Source: Actinotignum schaalii
Lineage (GTDB): Bacteria; Actinomycetota; Actinomycetes; Actinomycetales; Actinomycetaceae
Length of the DNA: 64,000 nt
Direction of reading: 5' to 3'
Assembly (NCBI RefSeq): GCF_000724605.1
Contig: NZ_CP008802.1
Coordinates: 248,001-312,000 of the forward strand
Shown: positions 1 through 9,159 of the stretch, in pieces
Layout: every line of letters begins with the position of its first letter
Position numbering within the stretch: position 1 is the stretch's first letter
Position numbers and translations under genes: made by a program
The notes under the pieces: generated by a model
Seen by the model: the letters and a program-made list of their open reading frames with translations, nothing else
What the model was told of the DNA's origin: nothing
The model's database searches: none

Positions 1-195
1 CTGGAGGAACTCCATGAACGCCTCCAGGCCCTGGACTTGGATCAGCCTTATCCGGCGGCCGCAGAAGGTAAACGCGGGCGCGCCGGCGGGGAAAAGCGCC
101 CGCACCTACCCGATGGCTGGCTCGATTCGCGCGAGCTTACCGCGGAGCAAGCCGCCCGAATCCACGAAGCCGAACTCGATATTTCCGGCGGCTAA
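1..195 (+). CDS. dusB: tRNA-dihydrouridine synthase (DusB), C-terminal end only
   Basis: An open frame enters at base 1 and stops with TAA at 193-195, giving the last 64 residues of a protein that begins upstream of the window. The tail carries a charged LEELHERLQALDLDQPYP stretch and ends LPDGWLDSRE...ELDISGG. From family knowledge this ending is typical of actinobacterial DusB enzymes, which reduce uridines in the tRNA D-loop, and dusB commonly lies just before dgt. No catalytic residue is inside the window, so the call rests on the tail signature and on synteny. Confidence 0.68.
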   Translation: MEELHERLQALDLDQPYPAAAEGKRGRAGGEKRPHLPDGWLDSRELTAEQAARIHEAELDISGG

Positions 196-297
196 ACCAG
201 CTACAGTGCGGCGCTTGCCTCGGGCCCGGCGCCCCGCACGTCACGACCGCACCGCTCGCCGCCACCGCACCGCCCGCGGGCTTGGTACCCTCTAGCT

Positions 298-1548
298 GTG
301 ACGGATTTATTTGGGGCGGCCGAAGTTTACGGGCCGGATGACCGCGAACGCTGGGTGCATGAACCACCCAAATCCCGTTCGCGTACCGATTTTGAACGCG
401 ACCGGGCACGGGTGCTGCATTCTTCGGCGCTGCGCCGCCTGGGCGCGAAAACCCAGGTCCTCGGGCCCGAATCGGATGATTTTGTGCGCACCCGCCTCAC
501 CCACTCGCTCGAAGTGGCCCAAATCGGGCGCTCGCTGGCAAAAAACTTCGGCTGCGACCCGGATATTGTGGAAACCGCGTGCCTGTGCCATGACCTCGGG
601 CACCCGCCTTTCGGGCATAACGGGGAGCGGGCCCTCGCGGAAGTGGGGGAGGAGATCGGCGGCTTCGAAGGCAATGCCCAAACCCTGCGCATCCTCACCC
701 GCCTGGAACCAAAACGCACCACTCGCACCGGGCGCCCGGCCGGCCTCAACCTCACCCGCGCCACCCTGGATGCGGTGATCAAATACCCGTGGGGTAATAA
801 CGAAGGCCCAGGTGGCACCCCGAAATTCAATTACTACCGCGATGACGCTGATGTTTTCGAGTGGATCCACGGCGAGCACGGCCACAACCGCTGCGTTGAA
901 GCCCAAATCATGGATTTGGCCGATGATATTGCCTATAGCGTCCACGATGTGGAGGATGCTATCGCCCGCGGATTCTTTGACCCATCCTGCCTGACCGACC
1001 CCGGGGAGCGCCAGAAAGTCGTGGCCGATACCCTCGCCTGGTACGGTGAACCGAGCGCGGGGGAGCTTTCCGATGCCCTCGACCGGCTGCTGCGCGAAGA
1101 AGCCTGGCCGGTGCACTTCGGTGGCAACTACCGTGATTTTGCCCGCATGAAGGACCTCACTTCCGACCTCATCGGTCGTTTTGTTTCCGCCGTATGCCAG
1201 GCAACCTGGGCGCAGTCCGGGCACGGCAAATTGGTGCGCTACAACGGTAACGTCGTCGTACCACCGGAAACTTTTGCCGAAATCACGGTTCTGAAAGGCA
1301 TCGCGGTCGCTTATGTTATGGCGCCGCGCGAACACGAACCGCATTACGTGGAGCAGCGGGCCATTATTTTCGACCTCGTCGAGGCGCTGTTGGAAAAACC
1401 GGAGGAATTGGAGCCGCACCTGGCGGAATTGTGGGCGAGTAGCGATAAGGACGCGCGGCTGCGTTTGGTGATTGACCAGGTTGCTTCGCTCACCGATCTT
1501 TCGGCGCGGCAGTGGCACGCGCACCTGTGCGGGATGCTGCGGCACTGA
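298..1548 (+). CDS. dgt: Deoxyguanosinetriphosphate triphosphohydrolase-like protein
   Basis: A 416-residue HD-domain phosphohydrolase of the dGTPase family, which removes triphosphate from dNTPs and so helps control nucleotide pools. The HD signature is visible: H69 in RTRLTHSLEVAQ, the pair H98-D99 in CLCHDLGHPPFGH, then FEGNAQ and MDLADDIAYSVHD further on. Length is normal for the type 2 actinobacterial family. The start is GTG with no clear Shine-Dalgarno sequence. It follows dusB by about 100 bases and precedes dnaG, a gene order common in actinobacteria. The frame is intact. Confidence 0.93.
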   Translation: MTDLFGAAEVYGPDDRERWVHEPPKSRSRTDFERDRARVLHSSALRRLGAKTQVLGPESDDFVRTRLTHSLEVAQIGRSLAKNFGCDPDIVETACLCHDLGHPPFGHNGERALAEVGEEIGGFEGNAQTLRILTRLEPKRTTRTGRPAGLNLTRATLDAVIKYPWGNNEGPGGTPKFNYYRDDADVFEWIHGEHGHNRCVEAQIMDLADDIAYSVHDVEDAIARGFFDPSCLTDPGERQKVVADTLAWYGEPSAGELSDALDRLLREEAWPVHFGGNYRDFARMKDLTSDLIGRFVSAVCQATWAQSGHGKLVRYNGNVVVPPETFAEITVLKGIAVAYVMAPREHEPHYVEQRAIIFDLVEALLEKPEELEPHLAELWASSDKDARLRLVIDQVASLTDLSARQWHAHLCGMLRH

Positions 1549-1595
1549 TATTCCGGCACTGATGTTCCGGCGCCCGCGGCCTCGGCGTGCGCTGC

Positions 1596-1681
1596 GGTTC
1601 GCGCGTGCGGAACGCAGTGGACGCGTGAAACGGTTCGCGTGTGTGGAACGCGTTGGGCGCGGGAAACGGTTCGCGCGTGCG
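1596..1681. repeat. 36-bp tandem repeat upstream of dnaG
   Basis: Two 36-bp units (1596-1631 and 1632-1667), each starting GGTTCGCG and ending GAAAC, are followed by a 14-bp partial third unit. They fill the gap between dgt and dnaG directly before the dnaG start. Function unknown. Confidence 0.6.
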
Positions 1682-1712
1682 CTGCGCGGCGGGCTCGCTT
1701 AGACTAGGCGGC

Positions 1713-3824
1713 ATGGCCGGGCTCATCAAAAGGGAAGACATCGATCGGGTGCGCGCCGCGGTGCGGATCGACGACGTCGCCTCCCAGTACGTGGCCCTGC
1801 GCCCCGGTGGGGTGGACTCCCTCAAAGGCCTGTGCCCCTTCCATGACGAGAAAACTCCATCCTTCCACGTGCGCCCGAACCTGGGGCGCTGGCATTGCTT
1901 CGGCTGCGGGGAAGGCGGCGACGTTTTCGCTTTCGTGCAGCGGGCCGAAAATATTGACTTTGTGGAGGCGGTCGAGCTGCTGGCGCGGCGCGCCGGAATC
2001 GAGCTGCATTACGAGGGCGCGCGCGAGCGTAAGCCGGGGGAGCCGTCCAAGCGGCGCCTCATCGATGCGCACCGGGTTGCCGTGCAGTTCTATCGGGCTC
2101 AATTCGATACCCCGGCGGCGGCCCCGGCTCGTACGCTCCTGGCCGAACGCGGTTTTGAGCGGGCGGCCATTGACCATTTTGAATGCGGCTACGCCCCGGA
2201 CTCCTGGGACGCGCTCTATACGCACCTGCGCAGCCACGGCTTTTCCGACCGGGAAATTGAAACGGCGGGCCTGGCCACCCGGGGCAACCGCGGGCTCTAC
2301 GACCGTTTCCGCGGGCGGCTCATGTGGCCGATTTTCTCCATCACCGGCGAACCCATCGGCTTCGGGGCGCGCCGCCTCGGGGAGGATGACCGCGGCCCGA
2401 AATACCTCAATACCCCCGAAACACCTATCTACAAGAAATCGCAGGTGCTGTACGGCCTTAACCTCGCGAAAAAGGAGATCGCGACCTCGCGTTCCGTGGT
2501 GATCGTGGAGGGCTATACGGACGTCATGGCCGCGCATCTGGCCGGAATCACGACGGCGGTAGCAACGTGCGGTACAGCTTTCGGCGCCGAGCACGTGAAA
2601 ATTGTGCGGCGGCTTTTGGGCGACGGCGCCAACCCGGCCGCCGGGGTGGTGCTCTCCTCCGGGAAGGCTTACGGCGGGGAGGTTATTTTTACGTTCGACG
2701 GCGATAGCGCCGGCCAGAAGGCAGCTTTGCGCGCCTTCGGGGAAGATCAGGCTTTCGCCACCCAAACCTATGTGGCAATTGCGCCGGATAATCTGGATCC
2801 CTGCGATGTGCGGCTCCAGCGCGGGGATGAGGCGCTGCGCGAGGTGATTGCCGGGCGGCGCCCCCTTTTCGAATTCGCGATTCGCTCCCTGATTGAGGAC
2901 CTTCCGCTCACCACCGCGGAGGGCCGCAGCGCCGGGTTGCGGGTGAGCGCCCCGATTGTGGCGGGGATTAGAGATCGGGTCCTGCGCGGGGAATATACGC
3001 GGAATCTGGCCGGCTGGCTCGGTATGGATGAGCATGTGGTGCGCCAGGCGGTGGCGGAAGCGGGGCGCCAGGGCCGGGCCCAGGCGCGCGCCGTGCTGGA
3101 GGCGGCCAGCGAGCACACCCCGGGGGAGCTGGCGGCGGGAGCTACGCAGCGGGCGGGAGTCGCGGCGCGGCCGGGGAATGCGCCGTCGTACCAGGCGGCA
3201 GCGCAAACGACGGGTGCAGTGCAGGGGAGTGCGGCGCAGGGGAGTGCGGCCGATACCGGTACCCACCGGGCGGCGACCTTGCCGCCGGTGTCGCAGCTGC
3301 GTGACCCTACCGAAAAAGTGGAGCGGGCCGCGCTGGAGATTTATCTTCAGCTTCCGGCTTTTGCCGCGCGGGCGGAGATGGATAATCTGCCCCCGCATAC
3401 GTTTACCCATCCCGTGCACCACGCCATTCACACGGCGATTCGGGCGGCGGGGGGAACCCGGGTCTTTGCCGAGCGCTTCGCGCAGTTGACCGGCGCGGGT
3501 ATGGATGTAGAACACGCCGAGCCGCAGGCGAGTGCCGCCTATGTGGAGGCGGTAATTGCGGCCGGGGGGCCGGAGCTAGCCGGAGTAATTTCCCAGCTCG
3601 CAGCAGAGCCGCTTCCGGAGACAGATGTGCAGCGCCTCCCGCACTACGTGTGGGGGATTGCCCTCGCGCTCATTCGCCTAGGGGTGCTGCGCCAAATCGA
3701 GGACGTGCGCTCCGCGCTTCAGCGCACCAACCCGGAAGACACCGCCTACCAGCAGCACTTCGCCCGCCTCATGGAACTCGAGGCGCAGCGCCGCACGTGT
3801 GAGGAACGCATGGAGCTGGGGTAG
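1713..3824 (+). CDS. dnaG: DNA primase
   Basis: A 703-residue primase that makes RNA primers at the replication fork. The N-terminal zinc ribbon has CPFHDEKTPSFHV and CFGCGEGGDVFAF (C41, H44, C62, C65). The TOPRIM core shows EGYTDVMA near residue 266 and FDGDSAG near 328. An Ala/Gln-rich linker (about 470-540) leads to the C-terminal helicase-interaction region. I chose the ATG at 1713 because MAGLIKREDI matches the normal primase N-terminus; the open frame extends upstream to 1641 but that part is repeat-derived. It is longer than E. coli DnaG, as is usual in actinobacteria. Confidence 0.95.
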   Translation: MAGLIKREDIDRVRAAVRIDDVASQYVALRPGGVDSLKGLCPFHDEKTPSFHVRPNLGRWHCFGCGEGGDVFAFVQRAENIDFVEAVELLARRAGIELHYEGARERKPGEPSKRRLIDAHRVAVQFYRAQFDTPAAAPARTLLAERGFERAAIDHFECGYAPDSWDALYTHLRSHGFSDREIETAGLATRGNRGLYDRFRGRLMWPIFSITGEPIGFGARRLGEDDRGPKYLNTPETPIYKKSQVLYGLNLAKKEIATSRSVVIVEGYTDVMAAHLAGITTAVATCGTAFGAEHVKIVRRLLGDGANPAAGVVLSSGKAYGGEVIFTFDGDSAGQKAALRAFGEDQAFATQTYVAIAPDNLDPCDVRLQRGDEALREVIAGRRPLFEFAIRSLIEDLPLTTAEGRSAGLRVSAPIVAGIRDRVLRGEYTRNLAGWLGMDEHVVRQAVAEAGRQGRAQARAVLEAASEHTPGELAAGATQRAGVAARPGNAPSYQAAAQTTGAVQGSAAQGSAADTGTHRAATLPPVSQLRDPTEKVERAALEIYLQLPAFAARAEMDNLPPHTFTHPVHHAIHTAIRAAGGTRVFAERFAQLTGAGMDVEHAEPQASAAYVEAVIAAGGPELAGVISQLAAEPLPETDVQRLPHYVWGIALALIRLGVLRQIEDVRSALQRTNPEDTAYQQHFARLMELEAQRRTCEERMELG

Positions 3825-3852
3825 CTAACTCCAACTATTGTGCTAATCATGC

Positions 3853-4611
3853 TCAGGATTCTTTGGCACCAAGCGAACGCGAGATCTTTGCTGCGGTTTG
3901 TTTAACCTGGGGAACCAAAGCGACGACTTCATCCATGCTTTTCTCCAATGTTAAAGTCGTGATTGATAATGCATGGTTCACACGTCCAAGATGGTTGCGA
4001 ATAGGGACGGCAACACACCGAATTCCGGGCACATTCTCTTCGTCGTCAATAGCGAATCCGCGGTCGCGAACTGTGTTGATTTCTTTTATTAGTTCAGCGG
4101 TTGTCGAAATAGTTCGGGGTGTATGTTTAGGGAGTTGCATCTCGGCCACGTAACGAATGATCGCCTCATCCTCTTCCTCGGCGAGGAAACACTTACCAAT
4201 TGAAGTTGAATGGAGAGGAAGCCGATCCCCAATTCGTGATGGTATGCGGTACGGGGTATCAGTTTCTTGTATGGCAACATAAACGGCATCTTTACCGTTC
4301 CTCGCCCCAATGTGCACTTGGCACCCAACTTCGCGGGCAAGTTGTCGGATGTAGGGTTTCGTTTGTTGAGAGATGTCGATTCTTTCGAATGCTGTTGCGG
4401 CGAGTGACAAAGCAGCCGGTCCGGCGTAATAGTTTCCGTCAGGGCTTACCGCAATGAACTCGTACTTCACCAAAGTTTGGAGAAGGCGATGCACACTAGA
4501 TTTTGCCAGGCCGGTCGCGTTAACGATGTCGGTAAAACGGGGGTGTTGCAGTGCTGCCTGAAGAACAATGAGAGTTTTATCGGCTGCGCTCGGGCTCTGT
4601 TTGGTACTCAA
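3853..4611 (-). CDS. IclR-family transcriptional regulator
   Basis: A 252-residue IclR-type regulator. Residues about 10-60 form the winged helix-turn-helix (FTDIVNATGLAKSSVHRLLQTL), and the rest is the GAF-like effector domain, including VGCQVHIGARNG and FAIDDEENVPGIRCVAVPI. The start is a TTG at 4611 preceded by GAAGG. It is divergent from the fuconate dehydratase gene across a 373-bp gap that contains two GGAAC/GTTCC palindromes, so autoregulation and control of the adjacent sugar-acid module are likely. IclR members next to such modules commonly sense sugar-acid intermediates; the actual effector is unknown. It converges with dnaG with 28 bases between the stops. Confidence 0.9.
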   Translation of the reverse strand: MSTKQSPSAADKTLIVLQAALQHPRFTDIVNATGLAKSSVHRLLQTLVKYEFIAVSPDGNYYAGPAALSLAATAFERIDISQQTKPYIRQLAREVGCQVHIGARNGKDAVYVAIQETDTPYRIPSRIGDRLPLHSTSIGKCFLAEEEDEAIIRYVAEMQLPKHTPRTISTTAELIKEINTVRDRGFAIDDEENVPGIRCVAVPIRNHLGRVNHALSITTLTLEKSMDEVVALVPQVKQTAAKISRSLGAKES

Positions 4612-4647
4612 GAGAAGAACCTTCTTCTAGATTAATACGGACCACCA

Positions 4648-4664
4648 GTTCCATTTTATGGAAC
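4648..4664. promoter_or_regulatory. Candidate IclR operator 1
   Basis: GTTCCAT-TTT-ATGGAAC, two perfect 7-bp inverted arms around three T, 37 bases upstream of the IclR start codon. It shares the GTTCC/GGAAC half with the palindrome at 4941-4955. The operator role is inferred. Confidence 0.5.
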
Positions 4665-4940
4665 TCAATTGTAGATGGTTGGCTGTTGCTTGTGTGCCTC
4701 CTCTCGTAAGGAGCCTTGAGGAACCGGAAACGATTCAAAGTCGTGCGGGAAGAGTCGCCCCGCATTTGTTTTGACCCTGAAATTATTATTTCCTGTATCT
4801 TTGGCGAGATTATGAAGATATGTGAAGGATGTCATACCTAAATACTAAACCCGCGTATTTGTGCAGTTTTACGCACTGGGTGCAAATCTTGGTTGCAAAA
4901 GGTCCTAGGATAGTTCCCCAAATGGGACTAGGGTTCATGA

Positions 4941-4955
4941 CGTGGAACTTCCACG
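4941..4955. promoter_or_regulatory. Candidate IclR operator 2
   Basis: CGTGGAACTTCCACG, a perfect 7-bp inverted repeat around one C, 30 bases before the GTG start of the fuconate dehydratase gene. Apart from these two palindromes, the 4612-4984 gap shows no gene. Confidence 0.45.
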
Positions 4956-4984
4956 GTGGGTAACTAAAACAAAGGAGTTTACTC

Positions 4985-6270
4985 GTGAGTAAGATTACCG
5001 GCGTAAAAACGTACGATTTTCGATTCCCCACATCTAACACGCTCTCTGGCTCGGATGCGATGAATCCCGACCCTGACTACTCGTCTGCTTATGTAGAGAT
5101 TTCTACTGACGCTGATGATGGAATTATCGGTGTTGGATTTGTGTTCACCATTGGTCGTGGAAATGATGTTGTTTGCGCGGCAATGAACTCTATGGCTCAC
5201 ACGCTCGTCGGGCGTAATGTTGAAGAGCTGCTCGACAATATGCGACTCGCGTGGGATCTGCTCGTAGGGGATTCCCAACTGCGGTGGCTTGGTCCCGAGA
5301 AGGGCGTGGAGCATATGGCTATCGGTGCATTGCTCTCTGCGCTTTGGGATATATCAAAGCCAAGCGTGCTGGAAAGCCGCTGTGGCGCCTGCTGGGCGAA
5401 ATGGAACCGGAAGAGTTGGTCGCAACCCTTGATTTCCGTTATCTTTCTGATGCGCTTCGTCCTGAAGAAGCTATTGAGTTCCTAAAGGACGGTCAGCGTG
5501 GTAAGCAAGAAAGAATTGCCAACCTTCTTGAAAATGGCTACCCCGGGTATTCCACTGCCGCGGGTTGGCTAGGGTACTCAGATGAAAAGATGGTCTCGCT
5601 GTGTAAGGAAGAGACTCAAGAAAAAGGGTTCAAGCTTATCAAGCTGAAGGTGGGACGCCGCGTCGAGGATGATATTCGGCGTCTTGGGTTAGCTCGCGAA
5701 GCTATTGGTCCCGATGTGAAGTTGGCTGTTGATGCTAACCAGGTGTGGGACGTTCCTGATGCGATTTCTTGGATTAACGAATTCCATGATTTCGATTTGG
5801 CTTGGGTTGAAGAGCCGACTTCGCCGGATGATGTGGTGGGACACGCAACCATTGCACGCGCTATTAATCCGATTCCTGTAGCAACTGGCGAACATATGCA
5901 GAACAGGATCATGTTCAAGCAGTATCTCCAAATGAATGCGTTTGGAATCATGCAGATTGATGCAACCCGTGTTGCGGGCCCGCAGGAACTGGTTATCGAA
6001 TACCTGCTTGCCAAGAAGTTTAATAAGCCTGTCTGCCCGCACGCTGGCGGCGTTGGCCTATGCGAAGCTGTGGCGCACTTTGCGATGTTTGATTACGTCG
6101 CGGTATCCGGAACTATGGAGAACCGGTTGATTGAGTACGTTGATAACCAACATGAACACTTTGTGCACCCGACAGTTATCAAGAATGGCAACTATATGCC
6201 GCAAACGGCTCCCGGCAACGGTGCTGAGATGACTCAGGCAACCGCTGAAAAGTACCTCTACCGAGGCTAA
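4985..6270 (+). pseudogene. fucD: L-fuconate dehydratase, frameshifted
   Basis: Enolase-superfamily dehydratase that would convert L-fuconate to 2-keto-3-deoxy-L-fuconate. It matches the FucD/ENOSF1 family from end to end: RFPTSNTLSGSDAM and QLRWLGPEKGV in the first frame; GWLGYSDEKM, KLIKLKVG, VDANQVWDVPDA, WVEEPTSPDD, GEHMQNR and CPHAGGVGLCE in the second. The start is GTG at 4985 after AAGGAG. The frame changes around 5349-5354, where GATATATCAAAGCC replaces the expected GATATCAAAGCC: a 2-bp gain in an AT run. Removing it gives WDIKAKRAGKPLW with normal family spacing. Either a slippage mutation or a sequencing error; the rest of the gene looks well conserved. Confidence 0.85.
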
Positions 6271-6406
6271 TTCTCCCGGGAAAACCACGTTCCACTGCCG
6301 CACGCGGGCTAAATAAATAGCTGTCGCTGCTTGCTATTGGTAATCCATTTGGATTCCCCGCGTGCGGCGGTGCGGACGTTGCACTCGTCAGAAAAAGGAA
6401 ATATAG

Positions 6407-7864
6407 ATGAATGCTTTACTTGTAGGTGTGAGTCAGCTACAAAGCTCAATACCCCAGGGACTTTTACCTTTCGCTCGCGATATCCCGGAAGTAAGTCTTA
6501 ACCCGGCAGCGCTTCTCATCAGTATCGTAACCGGCGTTGCCATCCTCATTATTTTGGTTAGCTGGGCGAAAGTTCACCCCTTCCTCGCGATTATGCTTGC
6601 GGCTCTGATTACCGGAATTGGGTCCGGGTTCGGGCTGATGAACACCGTCCACGCCTTCCTTGACGGCTTTGGAGACACCACTAAAAGTGTCGGTATCTTA
6701 GTCGGTATCGGTGCAATGTTGGGTGCGGTTTTGATGGTAACGGGAGCGACCGGCGTTTTAGTTGACGTTCTGATTTCGAAGTCGTCTCGCAAGATGCTCC
6801 CTTGGACTATGGCTCTCATCGGGTCTCTTATTGGGTTGCCCCTGTTCTTTGATGTTGGACTGATCATCATGGCTCCGGTGATCATCATGGTTACGCGGAA
6901 ATCTAAGATGCCCCTTATGATGATCGCGATGCCAGCCCTGGCGGGTCTTTGTGCAATGCAGGCACTCGTTCCTCCACACCCCGGGCCCACCGCCGCTCTC
7001 CAAACCTTTGAGAATGGTTCCATGGGCATCACGATGGGTATGGGCATTGTCCTTGCTATTCCTCTTGTTATTATCTGCGGACCGCTGTTCGCGAAGTACT
7101 CGACGCGCATCGTGCCGCGCGGTGCGCCGGACACGTTCGCTATGGCGGATAAAGAGGACGGTGTTGAAGGTCGTCGTAAGCCTTCCTTCGGGTTGTCTCT
7201 GCTCTGTGTCACCATGCCGGCCATTCTTCTCTTGATCACTTCGATTATCATGATGGTCCGCCCTGACCTTCACGATTCCAAGGAAATGGGTGCTCAGATT
7301 TTGCAGTTTATCGGGAATCCCGAGATTGCCCTTCTGATTTCACTGGTATTTGCATCTCTCACGCTTTTCGTTACGACAAGGTACCCGTGGGAAAAGCTCA
7401 ACGATGAAGCCGGGAAATCGTTACGTCCCATTGCTGGAATTGTATTTATCCTCGGAGCTGGTGGCGGTTTCAAGAACCTTCTGATTGATACCGGCATTGG
7501 AGATATGATCACTAAGTTTGTGGAAAACACAAATATATCGATCATCTTGATTGCTTGGGTGATTGCGGTGTTCGTGCGTGTGGCTACAGGGTCCTCGACG
7601 GTTTCGGCCATTACTACGGCCGGTATTCTGGAGCCGACAGCCACGGCACTTGCCTATGATCCGATCCAAACAGGCCTTCTTGTCCTTGCAATCGGTGCTG
7701 GGTCGTTTATTTTCTCCTTCGTAAACGACGCGGGCCTTTGGCTGGTAAAGGAGTACTTCGGATTCACGCTTCCTGAGATGTTCAAGACCTGGACAGTGAT
7801 GACATGTTTGATCTCCATTGTTGGGTTAGTTCTGGTTTGGGGTCTTGGGCTCTTCCTGTTGTAG
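6407..7864 (+). CDS. GntP-family sugar-acid permease (fuconate module)
   Basis: A 485-residue membrane protein of the gluconate:H+ symporter (GntP) family with about 12-14 hydrophobic helices. Family features include GLPLFFDVGLIIMAPVI, the VPPHPGPTAA loop and a C-terminal ATGSSTVSAITTAG plus FVNDAGLWLVKEYF. An AAAGGA site lies before the ATG. It sits between the fuconate dehydratase and aldolase genes. GntP proteins carry aldonates such as gluconate, so L-fuconate or a similar acid is the likely substrate (inference). The gene is intact although both neighbouring enzyme genes are frameshifted. Confidence 0.92.
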   Translation: MNALLVGVSQLQSSIPQGLLPFARDIPEVSLNPAALLISIVTGVAILIILVSWAKVHPFLAIMLAALITGIGSGFGLMNTVHAFLDGFGDTTKSVGILVGIGAMLGAVLMVTGATGVLVDVLISKSSRKMLPWTMALIGSLIGLPLFFDVGLIIMAPVIIMVTRKSKMPLMMIAMPALAGLCAMQALVPPHPGPTAALQTFENGSMGITMGMGIVLAIPLVIICGPLFAKYSTRIVPRGAPDTFAMADKEDGVEGRRKPSFGLSLLCVTMPAILLLITSIIMMVRPDLHDSKEMGAQILQFIGNPEIALLISLVFASLTLFVTTRYPWEKLNDEAGKSLRPIAGIVFILGAGGGFKNLLIDTGIGDMITKFVENTNISIILIAWVIAVFVRVATGSSTVSAITTAGILEPTATALAYDPIQTGLLVLAIGAGSFIFSFVNDAGLWLVKEYFGFTLPEMFKTWTVMTCLISIVGLVLVWGLGLFLL

Positions 7865-7903
7865 CGTAAATTCAATTATTTGAATTGGTCCTAACGTAGG
7901 GCT

Positions 7904-7948
7904 ATCGCTGGCCGGCGTGTTCAATGATTCAGCGCGCCGGTCAGCGAT
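7904..7948 (+). terminator. Hairpin after gntP
   Basis: Fourteen-base arms, ATCGCTGGCCGGCG and CGCCGGTCAGCGAT, with one mismatch and a 17-base loop, followed by GTTTCC. It lies 40 bases after the permease stop. A smaller palindrome, AATTCAA-TTAT-TTGAATT, lies at 7869-7886. No long T-run, so termination is only probable. Confidence 0.5.
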
Positions 7949-8093
7949 GTTTCCTGCGGTAGCTTATTGTCTTCTAGTGTTTTGCGCGGGTATGGATTCG
8001 CATTCCTCCTGTTATCGTTCGAAGTAAGTCGCAATGATGCGTGAGACATGGAAATGGGTAGCTTTTATTTGCCCAAACCTGGAAGGGGTTGGA

Positions 8094-8982
8094 ATGTTTT
8101 CTGGTGTGTATTGCCCGTCGGTCACGTTGATCGACGATTCGGGTGCGATTGATTATCCGGCGATGGCTGCCCATATTGATCGTCTTGCCGAGTCCGGGCT
8201 CAACGGGGTGCTCTTCTTCGGCTCGATTGGGGAGTTTTTCTCTTTCTCTACGGAGGAGAAGGCCGAGTTCTTGAAGTTCGCGGTCAAGCAGGCCGCGGGG
8301 CGTTTCCAGGTGCTGGCCGGGGTGAGCGCGGCGCGGCTGGGTGAGGTGCTGGAGAATATCGCGGCTGCTGAGGCGGCTGGTGTGGATGGCGTGGTGGCCC
8401 TCCCGCCGTTCTATTTCGGTCATTCGTACGGGCGGGCGCTTGATTTTTATGACGCGGTTGCGGGCGCGACGCAGCTTCCTGTTATGCTTTATAACTTCCC
8501 GGAGCGCACGTGCGGATTTGACTCCGGAGCTGGTGGCTGAGCTGGCCGCCCGGCACGAAAATATTGTGGCGCTCAAAGATACGGTGGATACTCAGAGTCA
8601 TACGCGGCGGGTGATTCGTGAGGTGAAGAAGGTGCGCCCGGATTTCGCGGTGCTTTCTGGTTTTGATGAGTATTACATTGGGAATCGGGTGTGTGGCGGG
8701 GCCGGGGTGCTTTCTGGCCTGACGAATTTGATTCCTGAGGTGTTTGCGGCGATGCATGCGGCGTATGAGGCCGGGGATGTTACGCGCGCGGCTGCGGAGT
8801 TGGGGAAGATTACGCGTTTGGCTGCGGTGTATGAGATCGGTGATATTTTCATTGCTGCGATTAAGGAGGGTGTGCGTTTGTGCGGGGTGGAGTGCTCGCC
8901 GTTGATGCGTGCCCCGCAGGTCCCGTTGAGTGCGGAGGATTCGGAGAAAATCGCGACGCTGCTGCGCGAAGTAAGGGCATAG
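8094..8982 (+). pseudogene. DapA-type aldolase (DHDPS/NAL family), frameshifted
   Basis: Class I aldolase of the dihydrodipicolinate synthase/N-acetylneuraminate lyase family. In this setting it probably splits a 2-keto-3-deoxy sugar acid into pyruvate and an aldehyde. The first frame has YCPSVTLID, GVLFFGSIGEFF and MLYNFPERT with the family Tyr; the second has the Schiff-base Lys in IVALKDTVD and GFDEYYIGN. The frames join near 8510/8511, where ACG-TGCGGAT stands where the family would have RTGADL, consistent with loss of two G. I chose the ATG at 8094 after GGAAGGGG; an earlier in-frame ATG at 8034 lacks a ribosome binding site. Confidence 0.82.
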
Positions 8983-9016
8983 ATTTAGCCGACAAGTTTC
9001 TATTTTTTCAAAAGCT

Positions 9017-9056
9017 GGGCGTTCCGGTCTGACGCACTCTAAAGGCCGGAACGCCC
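9017..9056 (+). terminator. Terminator after the aldolase gene
   Basis: Perfect 11-bp stem GGGCGTTCCGG / CCGGAACGCCC with an 18-base loop, then TTAT. It closes the fuconate module. Confidence 0.7.
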
Positions 9057-9159
9057 TTATATCCTACCTGTTTTGTTGGATGTGAAAGATGCGCCTGATG
9101 AGTGCCTGGAATCTAGGGTGAAGCTCAGACCAATTCGCACCTGTTAGAATTTACGCGCT

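Noticed and set aside
1704-3515. Long minus-strand open frame opposite dnaG (603 codons)
   Set aside because: Antisense shadow of a well-conserved primase gene; Pro/Arg/Gly-rich composition with no motif.
5251-5485. Programmed frameshift as the explanation of the fucD break
   Set aside because: No slippery heptamer or downstream structure is seen, FucD enzymes are not known to use recoding, and a 2-bp AT gain explains it fully.
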